From contig NZ_JANADP010000001.1 of NCBI RefSeq assembly GCF_024199945.1, positions 8,184,001 through 8,248,000 on the forward strand: a stretch of 64,000 bases of DNA, written 5' to 3'. Positions 1 through 9,000 of this stretch are shown here, one piece after another. The translations under genes and the position numbers were made by a program. The notes below the pieces were generated by a model. The model saw only the letters and a list, made by a program, of their open reading frames with translations. It was not told where the DNA came from and ran no database searches. Source of the DNA: Bradyrhizobium sp. CCGUVB4N (GTDB lineage Bacteria > Pseudomonadota > Alphaproteobacteria > Rhizobiales > Xanthobacteraceae). How positions within the stretch are numbered: position 1 is the first letter of the stretch; each line of letters begins with the position of its first letter.

Positions 1-1177
1 AGTAGGCTTTCTGGCCCCCAGGCACCCGATGCTCGTAGAACCAGATTTCCTTCGTGGGCCTGCCCTTCTCGAAGAAAAGAAGGTTGGTGCCGATCGAGGC
101 GTAGGGCTTGAATACGGAATTGGGCAGGCGGACGATCGTGTGGAGGTTGCACTCATCCATCAGATGCTCCTTGAGCCGCGTCTTGATCCCTTCTCCAAAC
201 AGCGTGCCATCGGGCAGCACCACTGCGGCGCGCCCTTCTGACTTCAACAGGCGAACTATGAGAGCGAGAAATAAATCCGCCGTTTCCTTAGTGCGGAAGG
301 TTGGAAAATTGTCCTCAATGCCATCCTCCTCGCGCCCGCCGAAGGGCGGATTAGTTACGATGACATCGACGCGCTCGTCCTTGCTCCACGAAATCAGCGG
401 CCGGGCCAGCGTGTTATCGTGACGCACGAAGCTAGGGTCCTCGATGCCGTGCAACAGCATATTGGTAACGCAGAGCATATGCGGGAGCTGCTTCTTCTCC
501 ACCGCGCGCAAAGCCCCCTCCATTTTCTCGCGCTGTTTCGGCGTGCGGACGTAATTCGCGTTTTCCATGTGGCGAATGGCGCATGACAGGAATCCGCCCG
601 TGCCGCAGGCGGGATCAAACAAAATTTCACCGGGATGCGGGTCGATGCGATCGACCATAAAGGCGGTGACCGCACGGGGCGTGTAATACTCACCCGCGTT
701 ACCAGCCGATTGCAGATCATTGAGCAATTGTTCGTAGAACTCGCCGAAGTGTCGCCGCTCGTCCAAATTGTTGAAATCGATCTGACTGATCTTGTTGACC
801 ACCTGCCGGATGAGGTGGCCAGATTTCATGTAATTGTAGGCATCTTCGAACACGTCGCGCACCACACGGCGGCGGTCTCCGGGCTTCCCGGCGGGCTTCA
901 GATCCTTGAGCGCCGGAAACAGCTCGTCATTGACGAAGTCGAGCAACGTTTGGCCGGTGATGCCCTCCGGGTCCGCAGCCCAGTTGCGCCATTGAAATTT
1001 CTTCGGCATCGGCGAGCGGTAACCGTCCTTGGTCAATTCGAGTTCTTGATCCTGATCGTCGATGATCTTGAGAAAGAACATCCAGGTCAGCTGGCTGATG
1101 CGCTGCGCGTCGCCATCGACGCCCACATCTTGGCGCATAATATCTTGAATGGATTTAACGGTGGTGCGGACGATCAT
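1..1177 (-). CDS. hsdM: type I restriction-modification DNA methyltransferase subunit HsdM (3' part beyond window)
   Basis: Only the first ~392 codons are present; the reading frame stays open through base 1. It is the methylating subunit of a type I restriction enzyme, which modifies adenines at the site chosen by an HsdS partner. Translation shows the helical HsdM N-terminal region, the S-adenosylmethionine motif DPACGTGGF near residue 186 and the catalytic motif NPPFG near residue 273. The ATG at 1177 directly follows the TGA (1178-1180) of the preceding gene, which suggests translational coupling. No hsdS is visible; it is expected to the left of the window. Confidence 0.95.
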   Translation of the reverse strand, partial: MIVRTTVKSIQDIMRQDVGVDGDAQRISQLTWMFFLKIIDDQDQELELTKDGYRSPMPKKFQWRNWAADPEGITGQTLLDFVNDELFPALKDLKPAGKPGDRRRVVRDVFEDAYNYMKSGHLIRQVVNKISQIDFNNLDERRHFGEFYEQLLNDLQSAGNAGEYYTPRAVTAFMVDRIDPHPGEILFDPACGTGGFLSCAIRHMENANYVRTPKQREKMEGALRAVEKKQLPHMLCVTNMLLHGIEDPSFVRHDNTLARPLISWSKDERVDVIVTNPPFGGREEDGIEDNFPTFRTKETADLFLALIVRLLKSEGRAAVVLPDGTLFGEGIKTRLKEHLMDECNLHTIVRLPNSVFKPYASIGTNLLFFEKGRPTKEIWFYEHRVPGGQKAY

Positions 1178-1744
1178 TCAGTAGCCTTGGATTTTCGCAA
1201 AGATGGCAGCCTCAACGTCACAAACTCGAAGTTGAGAGTGATGGGGTGCTAGGAGTGCCAAACTGGCCTGGCAATCGTGGAGGAACTCTTGGTAGCCGGC
1301 TTGATCTTCTCGATATCCTAACGCGGAGCGAATCACTTCATCAAGAATGACCGCGACGGCGGGATTCATAAAGCGCGCAATCTTTGAAGCAAACGATTGA
1401 CCGAGATATCTTAGCTGTTGAAGGCGCGAGACTGCGGCAGCCACCTGCCCAGTATTCAAGAGGGCATTTGCTTCTTGTAATGCACCCGTGATCTGCTCCG
1501 CTGCATTTTGATCCAGCACCCGTCCAACAAAACGTTGCCCGCGCCCCCAACGAACCACGGCCTCGACGAACTCTAACGCTGCAACGACCTGAACCCCCGC
1601 TTCAACGAGTGCGGCACCACGTTGTTCGAGTGCAGCCGCACCGGGATATTTCTTGGCGTGCCTTTCCAGTAGTCCCGGAATTTCGGCAGGCGACAATTCA
1701 AGGCGCACAAAGACAACCTGCTCATTGAGTTCAGCAATAGGCAT
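1178..1744 (-). CDS. unknown protein encoded between hsdR and hsdM; possible helix-hairpin-helix/OGG-like fold
   Basis: A 188-residue protein placed between hsdR and hsdM, three bases after the hsdR stop and abutting the hsdM ATG, so almost surely co-translated with them. An ATG at 1744 is preferred to the TTG at 1747. The N-terminal half is Ala/Val/Glu-rich and helical. The C-terminal half holds the phrase FASKIARFMNPAVAVILDEV (Lys121, Asp135), which resembles the lysine-to-aspartate segment of OGG-fold DNA glycosylase-like proteins. That resemblance is from memory, not a search. It is too short for HsdS. The function is unknown; a DNA-related or immunity-related accessory role is inferred from position only. 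Confidence 0.8.
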   Translation of the reverse strand: MPIAELNEQVVFVRLELSPAEIPGLLERHAKKYPGAAALEQRGAALVEAGVQVVAALEFVEAVVRWGRGQRFVGRVLDQNAAEQITGALQEANALLNTGQVAAAVSRLQQLRYLGQSFASKIARFMNPAVAVILDEVIRSALGYREDQAGYQEFLHDCQASLALLAPHHSQLRVCDVEAAIFAKIQGY

Positions 1745-1747
1745 CAA

Positions 1748-4186
1748 CTAAGCACTTTCTTGATAAATCGCATCCTGCATTTCGTGGACGGCTTTCTCGA
1801 AGCCTTCCTTGCCGCCGAAAGCTTTGATAAGTTGAACGACGCTACCCATCGTGGTGAATGGCGTCACCTTCAGAACGTTGGTGTCATCAAGATTGAGCAT
1901 TCCGTCATCCCGGTATTTTTCCAGCAAAGCATCGAGCACGGCTCGGGCTTGTGGGCCATACTTCGTGAAAACGTCGCGCTTCTTGACATTATCGGCCCGC
2001 TCGCGCCGCGTCAGCGGCTTCTTGTCGAACGCGACATGGCAGATCAGATCAAATGGATCAAGGTTCTTACCGAGTTCATCGGCAATCGCGTCAAGCGCGA
2101 GACCTTCGGATTCCAGCTCTTCGATAATCGCCTGCTTGCGTTCGGCCGATCTCCAGCGTTTCAAAAAATCGTCGAGACTAGCGAAGCGCTTCTTCAGTGC
2201 CGTCTTAGTGAAATCACGTAGAGATTCGGTGACAAGCTTGCCGTTCTCGTCGAGGTATTCGACGCGCTCGGCAACGATGCGGGCGCCTACGCCATCGACA
2301 TAGACCTTTCGTGCACCAACATCACCGGGCGGCAGTGGCAAGCCGGCTTGATCGACTATTATTTCGTCCTCGCCCGGGGTTGGCGGGATAACATCGCTCT
2401 CTTGGGGCAGCTCATCGGGCGGAGCAATCGGATCGCCATCGTTCGGCTCGTAAATCTGCACCGGATCGCCGTCGAAATCTGGATCGGCGAAATGGCTAGT
2501 CGCGCCGCGAAAATCGACCAACGTAAAAAAGAACTTCTTTGTGTCCTCATGAACGCGGGTGCCGCGCCCAACGATCTGCTTGAACTCGGTCATGGAACCG
2601 ACTGCGCGGTCTAGCACGATCAGCCGGCAAGTCTGCGCATCAACGCCTGTCGAGAGAAGCCGCGACGTCGTCACCAGTACGGGATATTTCGATTCCGGAT
2701 CAATAAAGTTGCCGAGCTGGTCCTGGCCTTCCTTGTCGCTGCCAGTAATGCGCATAACGTAGCGCTGGTTCTCGGCGACCATATCAGCATTTTCGTTGAC
2801 GAGCGCCTGCCGCATGCGCGCCGCGTGCTCCTCATCGACACAGAACACGATGGTCTTCTGGAAACGGTCGCCGCTTTCCTTGAGAAACTCGGTGATCTTC
2901 TTTGCAATCAAGACCGTGCGATCGTCGAGCACGATGTTCCGGTCGAAATCCTTGGCGTTGTAAATGCGGTCTTCTACTTCGTTTCCGTCTCGGTCGAGTT
3001 TGCCGAGTTCCGGGCGATAGCCCTCCACGTCGCGGTCAACATGTACCTTGATAACTTTGTATGGCGCGAGGAAGCCATCGCTGATCCCCTGCTTCAACGA
3101 GTAGGTATAGACCGGCTCGCCGAAATAGTCAGTGTTGGAGACATATTCAGTTTCTTTCGGCGTGGCAGTGAGGCCAATCTGTGTCGCGCCTGAAAAGTGC
3201 GTAAGTATTTCCCGCCAAGCAGAATCCTCGGCCGCGCTGCCGCGATGACATTCGTCGATCACGATCAGGTCGAAGAAACCGGGCGAGAACTCGCGATAGA
3301 GCTTCTGACGTTCCTCCGGCCCCGTGATCGCCTGATAGAGTCCGAGATAGACTTCGAATGCCGTATCAATACGCCGCTTCCTGTCGAGCGCCAGTGGTAA
3401 TTCGACGCTCGTGCCGTCTTGCCGCTCGATGGTCTTGGCGTTGGTCGACAGCTTCGCCATTACGGCGCCGAACGGGCGGAAATCATTCACCATCGTCTGG
3501 TCGATCAACACGTTTCTGTCGGCGAGGAACAGAATGCGCTTCTTGCGTCCAGCCTTCCACAGCCGCCAGATGATCTGGAAAGCTGTATAGGTCTTGCCGG
3601 TGCCGGTCGCCATGACAAGCAGCGCTCGGTCGCGCCCCTTGGCGATTGCCTCTATCGCGGTATTGACGGCGTTGACCTGATAGTAGCGAGGAGCCTTGCC
3701 GCTGCCGTCGTCGAAGTAGTCCTGAAGAACAATACTTTCGGCTTCAGCGTCGAGGCCCTTCCAGACACGGTAGCGCGCCCACAGATCGGTCGGCGACGGA
3801 AAGGCTGTGAGACCAAGGTTCACCTCGCGCGGCGCGCTTTCGCCGGTGCGGTCGTGAAACACAAATCCGTCACCGTTCGAGGTAAACACGTAGGGGATAT
3901 CGAGTGTGGCGGCATAGTCCAGCGCCTGCTGCATGCCGTCACCGACGCTATGAGAATTGTCCTTAGCCTCGATGAGCGCCAGCGGAATGTTCGGCTTGTA
4001 ATAGAGGATGTAGTCGGCGCGCTTGGCCTTCCCGCGGGTGACCAGTTTGCCGCGCACGATGATGCGGCCCTTGGTAAACCCGACCTCCTCGCGGATTTGC
4101 AGTATTTCGTCCCACCCCGCTTCGCGTAGCGCAGGCGTAATGAACTTCGTGCAGATATCTCGTTCGCTTAATGAGCGTTTGTCCAT
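1748..4186 (-). CDS. hsdR: type I restriction enzyme endonuclease/translocase subunit HsdR (EcoEI-like)
   Basis: About 812 residues. It is the ATP-driven DNA translocase and nuclease of the type I complex. An N-terminal PD-(D/E)xK-type nuclease segment is seen around LALIEAKD (near residue 71). Superfamily 2 helicase motifs follow: Walker A ATGTGKT near 192, DECH near 309, then GLTATP. The C-terminal part resembles the EcoEI R-subunit domain. The chosen ATG at 4186 begins MDKRSLSERD; a longer frame reaches 4267 but its extra 27 residues look non-coding, and neither start has a clear ribosome site. It is the first gene of hsdR-unknown-hsdM. Base composition looks less GC-rich than the core genes to the right, as expected of acquired DNA. 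Confidence 0.95.
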   Translation of the reverse strand: MDKRSLSERDICTKFITPALREAGWDEILQIREEVGFTKGRIIVRGKLVTRGKAKRADYILYYKPNIPLALIEAKDNSHSVGDGMQQALDYAATLDIPYVFTSNGDGFVFHDRTGESAPREVNLGLTAFPSPTDLWARYRVWKGLDAEAESIVLQDYFDDGSGKAPRYYQVNAVNTAIEAIAKGRDRALLVMATGTGKTYTAFQIIWRLWKAGRKKRILFLADRNVLIDQTMVNDFRPFGAVMAKLSTNAKTIERQDGTSVELPLALDRKRRIDTAFEVYLGLYQAITGPEERQKLYREFSPGFFDLIVIDECHRGSAAEDSAWREILTHFSGATQIGLTATPKETEYVSNTDYFGEPVYTYSLKQGISDGFLAPYKVIKVHVDRDVEGYRPELGKLDRDGNEVEDRIYNAKDFDRNIVLDDRTVLIAKKITEFLKESGDRFQKTIVFCVDEEHAARMRQALVNENADMVAENQRYVMRITGSDKEGQDQLGNFIDPESKYPVLVTTSRLLSTGVDAQTCRLIVLDRAVGSMTEFKQIVGRGTRVHEDTKKFFFTLVDFRGATSHFADPDFDGDPVQIYEPNDGDPIAPPDELPQESDVIPPTPGEDEIIVDQAGLPLPPGDVGARKVYVDGVGARIVAERVEYLDENGKLVTESLRDFTKTALKKRFASLDDFLKRWRSAERKQAIIEELESEGLALDAIADELGKNLDPFDLICHVAFDKKPLTRRERADNVKKRDVFTKYGPQARAVLDALLEKYRDDGMLNLDDTNVLKVTPFTTMGSVVQLIKAFGGKEGFEKAVHEMQDAIYQESA

Positions 4187-4508
4187 TGGTGGCGAGCTTT
4201 GTTGTGGCGCGAAGCGCGACAGCCGACAGCAATTCAGATGATGACACTTGCCCGAGCCGACCCGCACCCCTCAATGCGCGAAAGTTGAGCATGAAACAAC
4301 TAGGTGCTGAAGGCCCCGCGACTGTCCAACTCTAGACAGTCTGGATGATGCAGCGCCATGGCCGGAGAGAGAGGGCCAAATACGGCAACGGAGATCGAGT
4401 CTCGCCCGTTGCTTTCTCAGCTCAATAATAGCCGGGGCTATGAGTGGGGCTCGGGCCGATCCTACAAAAGACCATCGGCACAATCTAGAGCTAAATATTT
4501 GAAATCAT
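4187..4508. other. gene-free stretch between hsdR and tRNA-His (probable island edge)
   Basis: This holds the upstream region of hsdR and the 3' flank of tRNA-His. No convincing gene is seen: the open frames crossing it lack ribosome sites and recognisable products. A short inverted repeat (ACTGTC/GACAGT, around 4320-4341) is present. The promoter of the restriction operon must lie here, but I cannot place it with confidence. Confidence 0.5.
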
Positions 4509-4585
4509 TGGTACAGTTGGGTGGGCTCGAACCACCGACCTCCTGTTCCACAGACAGGCGCTCTAACCAACTGAGCTACAACTGC
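4509..4585 (-). tRNA. tRNA-His (anticodon GTG)
   Basis: On the minus strand a full cloverleaf can be read: acceptor GCAGTTG paired with CAACTGT, D arm with AGCTCAGTTGGTTAGAGC, anticodon stem CCTGT/ACAGG with loop CTGTGGA (anticodon GTG), T arm with GGTTCGAGCC, and an encoded CCA at 4509-4511. The discriminator base is A73, and the base before G1 in the gene is T, so no G-1 is encoded. That is the special alphaproteobacterial tRNA-His form. The 3' end faces the restriction operon, a common integration geometry. Confidence 0.97.
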
Positions 4586-4767
4586 ATCCTTGCGAGCCGC
4601 CTTGGGGCTGCCTGAAAAGGCCGACTGCCGAGGGGGGCTGGACGGGGCGGAAACTAGGTGCAACGGGCCTTTTTGGCAAGGCCGCAAACGCACGAAAAAC
4701 CAGCGGAAATCACCTTCGGTGCGATGAAATCGGGTTAATTGGGGGAAACTACCCGTGGGGAGAGAAC

Positions 4768-4815
4768 CCTCACCCGGCGCTCCGCGCCGACCTCTCCCGC
4801 ATGCGGGCGAGGTGA
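4768..4815. repeat. partial palindromic intergenic repeat, CCTCTCCC family
   Basis: The stretch contains CCCTCACCCGG, GCGCTCCGCGC and CCTCTCCCGC, the same blocks that form the longer inverted repeats at 14850-14998 and 37054-37187. It appears to be half of such an element. Confidence 0.6.
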
Positions 4816-4819
4816 AGAA

Positions 4820-4845
4820 AAACCCGGGCCGCGGGGCCCGGGTTT
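4820..4845 (-). terminator. factor-independent terminator of the phasin gene
   Basis: An 11-bp perfect stem (AAACCCGGGCC with its complement) around a GCGG-type loop is followed on the minus strand by TTTTTCTTC. It lies 29 bases past the phasin stop codon. Confidence 0.85.
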
Positions 4846-4873
4846 CTTAGACTCGATCGATCCGCCTTTTTGA

Positions 4874-5305
4874 TCAGGCGGCCGGGTAGAACTTCGAGGC
4901 GGAGGCCTTGATCGGCTCGGCGGTCGCGCTGGCGGCGCGCTGGGCGATCTCGAGCAGCTCCTTGGCCTGGGCCTGGAAGGTCTCGAGCTGGGTCTTGGCG
5001 TGGCCGCTCCAGAGCTGGAAGGCGTCGGTCGGCGACTTCACTCCGAGCAGCTCCTGGGTGAAGTCCAGATGGGCGGTGGAATTGGCCTTGGCGAATTCCA
5101 TCAGCTTGGCGGTGTACTCGTTCGCGCCCTTCTGGGCGGACGCGAACACGGCCTCGATGGTGCCGTTGTGGGTCTCGGCCGCGTCCTTGAACTTGGCGTA
5201 GTTCTCGCGGGCCTGCGAAACGCCCTTTTCGGCGAACGCACGCACCTGCTCGGGAACCTCGAACGGAATGATCGAGGCAGAAAACGGATCAGTCGCACCT
5301 GTCAT
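4874..5305 (-). CDS. phasin family protein
   Basis: A 143-residue, Ala- and Lys-rich amphipathic helical protein of the phasin type, which coats polyhydroxyalkanoate granules in the cytoplasm. Features that fit are the starting segment ending in PFEVPEQVRAFAEKGV, the repeated helical heptads, and the phrase TDAFQLWSGHAKTQLETFQ typical of alphaproteobacterial phasins. The ATG at 5305 is preceded by GAGGGA at a good distance; the frame is open further upstream but without coding character. It is a single-gene unit, with a strong terminator at 4820-4845. Confidence 0.9.
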   Translation of the reverse strand: MTGATDPFSASIIPFEVPEQVRAFAEKGVSQARENYAKFKDAAETHNGTIEAVFASAQKGANEYTAKLMEFAKANSTAHLDFTQELLGVKSPTDAFQLWSGHAKTQLETFQAQAKELLEIAQRAASATAEPIKASASKFYPAA

Positions 5306-6067
5306 GGTTGGTCCCTCGCGATAAACAAAATGGAGTGAGCCTTCTGGCGCGCCCGCCGACCCAACCGGGGGCCATTTCTTCTTGACGCTTGGCGGGTACG
5401 AAAGACTGGAAAACGCAGAACAAACGAGATGGCTCGTCCAGCGCCCAGTAGTATCGCTGCCTAACATGTCAACATTGTGCACCGCAATGTGATCCGGGGG
5501 TGCTGCGCAAAATTTAATCTCGGAGAGGATGAGGTTCCCGGGATGGGGAACCGGGGGTTGAGGTATTTTGGTCCCGGTGAAGCGGCGCTCGTCCCCTCCC
5601 CTGGAGGGGTCCGAGACGAGCGCACGTCGCTTACCCTCCCCTGGAGGGGGAGGGTCGATCGCGCGGAGCGCGAGCGGGGTGGGGTGATCTCTCCACACGG
5701 GCAGCTTTCTATGCGGAGAGACCTTCACCCCACCTCGGTTCGCATGCCGCTTCGCTCTATGCGAACCGATCCTCCCCCTCCAGGGGAGGATGGGCACCGT
5801 TGCCGCCGCGCCGGCTTGGGCCCAGTGCTTCCGCCTGATCGCATCCATCGCGGCGCCGCTGACGATCCCGCCCCCGCGAATCCTGCGGATGCCTCCCTGC
5901 TGCTCCTTGCGGGGGCGGCCGGATTAAGGTTATCGCGGCTTTAGGGCTTCCTCTGTAGACCTGCACCGTGGACCTGCCCGTGACCGCGGGCGATAGTAAC
6001 CCTTTCTTAAGGCTGCCTTTCCCGGCAGCCCCCAAATGACGCGTGAGAGAGACTTAAAGCCGGTCGG
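5306..6067. other. 762-bp intergenic region with a long palindromic repeat and a leader hairpin
   Basis: No gene is supported. The part next to 5306 should hold the phasin promoter. A composite inverted repeat lies at 5596-5792. Close to the kinase gene, GGCTGCC (6011-6017) and GGCAGCC (6024-6030) form a 7-bp hairpin about 37 bases before the kinase ATG. No clear promoter boxes were identified. Confidence 0.5.
5596..5792. repeat. composite inverted repeat, CCTCCCCTGGAGGGG family
   Basis: CCTCCCCTGGAGGGGGAGG at 5635-5653 is the reverse complement of 5771-5789, enclosing about 117 bp. The arms are themselves nearly palindromic, and a third partial copy (CCCCTCCCCTGGAGGGG) lies just left at about 5593-5609. 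It is a dispersed intergenic element; related blocks recur near 14850, 37054 and 59262. Confidence 0.8.
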
Positions 6068-9000
6068 ATGACGAATTCGGATTTCCAGTTGCGAGGCGTC
6101 GGCGATCCGCGGTTGTCCGTGCATGCGACCTCTCCGCTGCCGGCCTGGCTCTGGTCGCCCGACGGCAGCCGCCTGCTGTGGGCCAATGCGGTCGGCGCCA
6201 GATTCTTTGGCGCGGCCAATGCCGCTGCTCTCGCCGGAAAGACTTTCGGTCCGGCCGATACCCATCGCCGCCAGGTCACCCGCCTCGCCCGCAAGCTGCC
6301 GGCGAACGGCGCCGTCAGGCTGGAGCGGCTGCGCGGCTTCGGCGCCCGGCTCGGCACGCTGATGACCTGCGCCTGCGCACGGCTCGACTTTGCCGACGGC
6401 AGCTCTGCCGTGCTCGTCACCGCGATGGATGCGGGCGCGCGCACCATGTCGCTGGTCGAGCGGCTGCATCGTCTCGTCGACGGCGCTGATGTCCCGATGG
6501 CGGCGTTCGCGCCCGATGGCATGTTCGCCGGCGCCAGCGAAGCCGCGCGCGCCCTGCTCGGCTTTCGCGATCTCGGCGAGGCCGGCCTCGAACAGGCGCG
6601 CAGCGATGCGCTGGCGCAAGGCCGTGTCGAGATGCCGATCGGCATCGGCAAGATGGTGCTGCAGCGGGTCGGCACCGGGGCCGATGTCGGTCTCGTCGCG
6701 CTGATCGAGCCGGCGGTGGCGCAGGCTGCGCCTGCCGCTGAGAGCACGCCGGATCCTGCGCCCGCGGTGATGCCTGACGTGGTCGCGGCCCCTGTCCCCG
6801 AAACGCCGATCGAGCCCGCGCCGCAAACCGCGAAAATGCCGCAGGCGGACGAGCCTGCCGCGGGGATCGACCTGTTCGATGCCTTTGCCGATCTGGACGA
6901 GACGCCTGAGACGGCCGCGACGATCACGCCGGAGCCGCCCACGCCAGACGCGCCGACGGAGAATTTGCCGACAGAGGATTTGGCTACTGCGATCGTCCCG
7001 ATCCAGGACGCCGTGAGAGAGGCAGCCGAGGCGCCTGTCGCGAACACGATCGCGGCCGCCGCACCGGAAACACCGGTTGAAAACCCGCCCGCAGCCATCG
7101 TGCCGCCGCAAGCCGCGCCGATCACCGCCGCCATGGTCGAGCTGTCGCACGCGCAAGCGGAAACACCGCGCCAGCATCCGCTGCGTTTCCTCTGGCAGAT
7201 GGATGCGGAGGGGCGGTTTGTGCTGGCCTCGGCCGAATTCATCCGCCTGATGGGCGCGCACACCGCGGCCGGCTTCGGCCGGCCGTGGCGCGAGATCGCC
7301 GACGAGTTCGCACTCGATCCGGACGGCCGCGTCGCGCAGGCGCTGGCGAGCCACGACACCTGGGCCGGCATCACCGTGAACTGGCCGGCCGATGGCGGCG
7401 AGCACCTGCCGGTCGAGCTTGCAGGCCTTCCCGTCTACGACCACGCGCGCAATTTCGCTGGCTTCAAGGGTTTTGGCGTCTGCCGCGATCTCGACGGGCT
7501 CAACCGGCTCGATGCGCTCAGGCGATACGAGCTGTTCTCCGAGCCGCGCGCCGCGCAGCGCCTGTCGGCCGATGTGGTCGAGCCTGATCCCGAACCCGAG
7601 GCGGCGGCGCCTTCGATCGAGGCTCCGCCGGTCGAGCCGCCGGCACCTGAGCCCGAACCGCCGACTGTCACTGAAACCGAACCGCCCGCAATCTTCATCG
7701 AAGCGAATTCACACCCAACCGATTTGGAAACGCCCGTGGAAACGCCTCCCAATGTCGTGCCGTTCCGCGCACCCGGCGATCTCAGATCACAGGGTGATCA
7801 GAGATCACAGGGTGATCAGAGATCACAGAGTGATCAGAGATCGCCGACGCTGACGCCGGTCGAGAACAGCGCGTTCAACGAGCTCGCGCGGCAATTGTCC
7901 GAGCGGCTCGAACGCGAGCGCGAGACGATCGCATCCGCTGCAAGCGCGCCGCCGGCGGAAGAGATCACGTCCGAGCCGGTGATGCCGGAGCAGCCTCCGA
8001 TATCGGAGCCCGGGGCGCCGCCGGCCGCGGCCGAATGGCTGATCGAGCCCGCGCCGCCCGCGCACGGCCACAGCATGCGCGACCGCGCGCTGCTCGACCT
8101 GGTGCCAACGGGCATGCTGATCTACCGGCTCGATCGCCTGCTCTACGCCAACCCCGCCTTCCTCGCCCGCATGGGCTATGCCAGCATCACTGCGCTGGAA
8201 GATGCCGGCGGGCTGGATGCGCTCTATGTCGAGCCCGGCGTCTCCGCCGCCAGCAGCACCTCGCAAGGCGGCACGCCGGTGACGATCAGCGCCGCGATCG
8301 CCAATGGCGAGCAGCCGCTCGCAACCACCGAAGCGCATCTGCACACGATCGACTGGGACGGCGCGAGCGCGCATGCGCTGATCTGCGCGCTGCCGCAAGT
8401 CACGCCTCTCGTCGTCGCACCCGCGATGGCGGAGCCGATGGTGGTGATCCCCGACCTGCCGGAGCCTGAGGCGGAATTGGAGGCCGGCGATGCCGACGCC
8501 GAAGATCTCGCCGCGATCCTCGACACCACGGCCGAGGGCATCGTGATGTTCGATGCCGAAGGCAACATCCACGCCTGCAACCGCAGCGCGGAAGCGCTGT
8601 TCGGCTATGACGGCGAGACGCTGATGCAGCAGAATCTGCTGACGCTGTTCGCGCCCGAGAGCCAGCAGGTCGTCGTCGACTATCTCGACAGCGTGAAGAA
8701 CGAGGACATCGCGAGCCTGCTCGATCACGGCCGCGAGGTGCTCGGCCGCGAGAAGAAGGGCGGCGTGCTGCCGCTCGCCATGATCATGGGCCGGACGCGG
8801 CCGGACGGCCCGAACTTCTTTGCCGTGTTCCGCGACCTCTCGCATGCGAAGAAGGGCGAGAGCGAGCTGACGCAGGCGCGACGGCTCGTCGACGGCGCTG
8901 CGAACGCCAAGGCCGACATGCTGGCGCGGATCAGCCACGAGATCCGCACGCCGCTCAACGCCATCATCGGCTTTGCCGAGGTGATGATCTCCGAGCGCTT

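Noticed and set aside
1..1177. Searched for an hsdS specificity gene
   Set aside because: None is present in the window; the 188-residue gene is too short and has no target-recognition repeats.
5930..7444. Long open frame on the minus strand opposite the kinase gene (504 residues); similar one at 7823-9886
   Set aside because: Composition is Arg/Gly/His-rich with no motif; it arises from high-GC codon bias of the kinase gene on the other strand.
7784..7843. Possible CRISPR-like array in the kinase gene
   Set aside because: Units are 18 bp, directly abutting, without spacers, and in frame with the protein.
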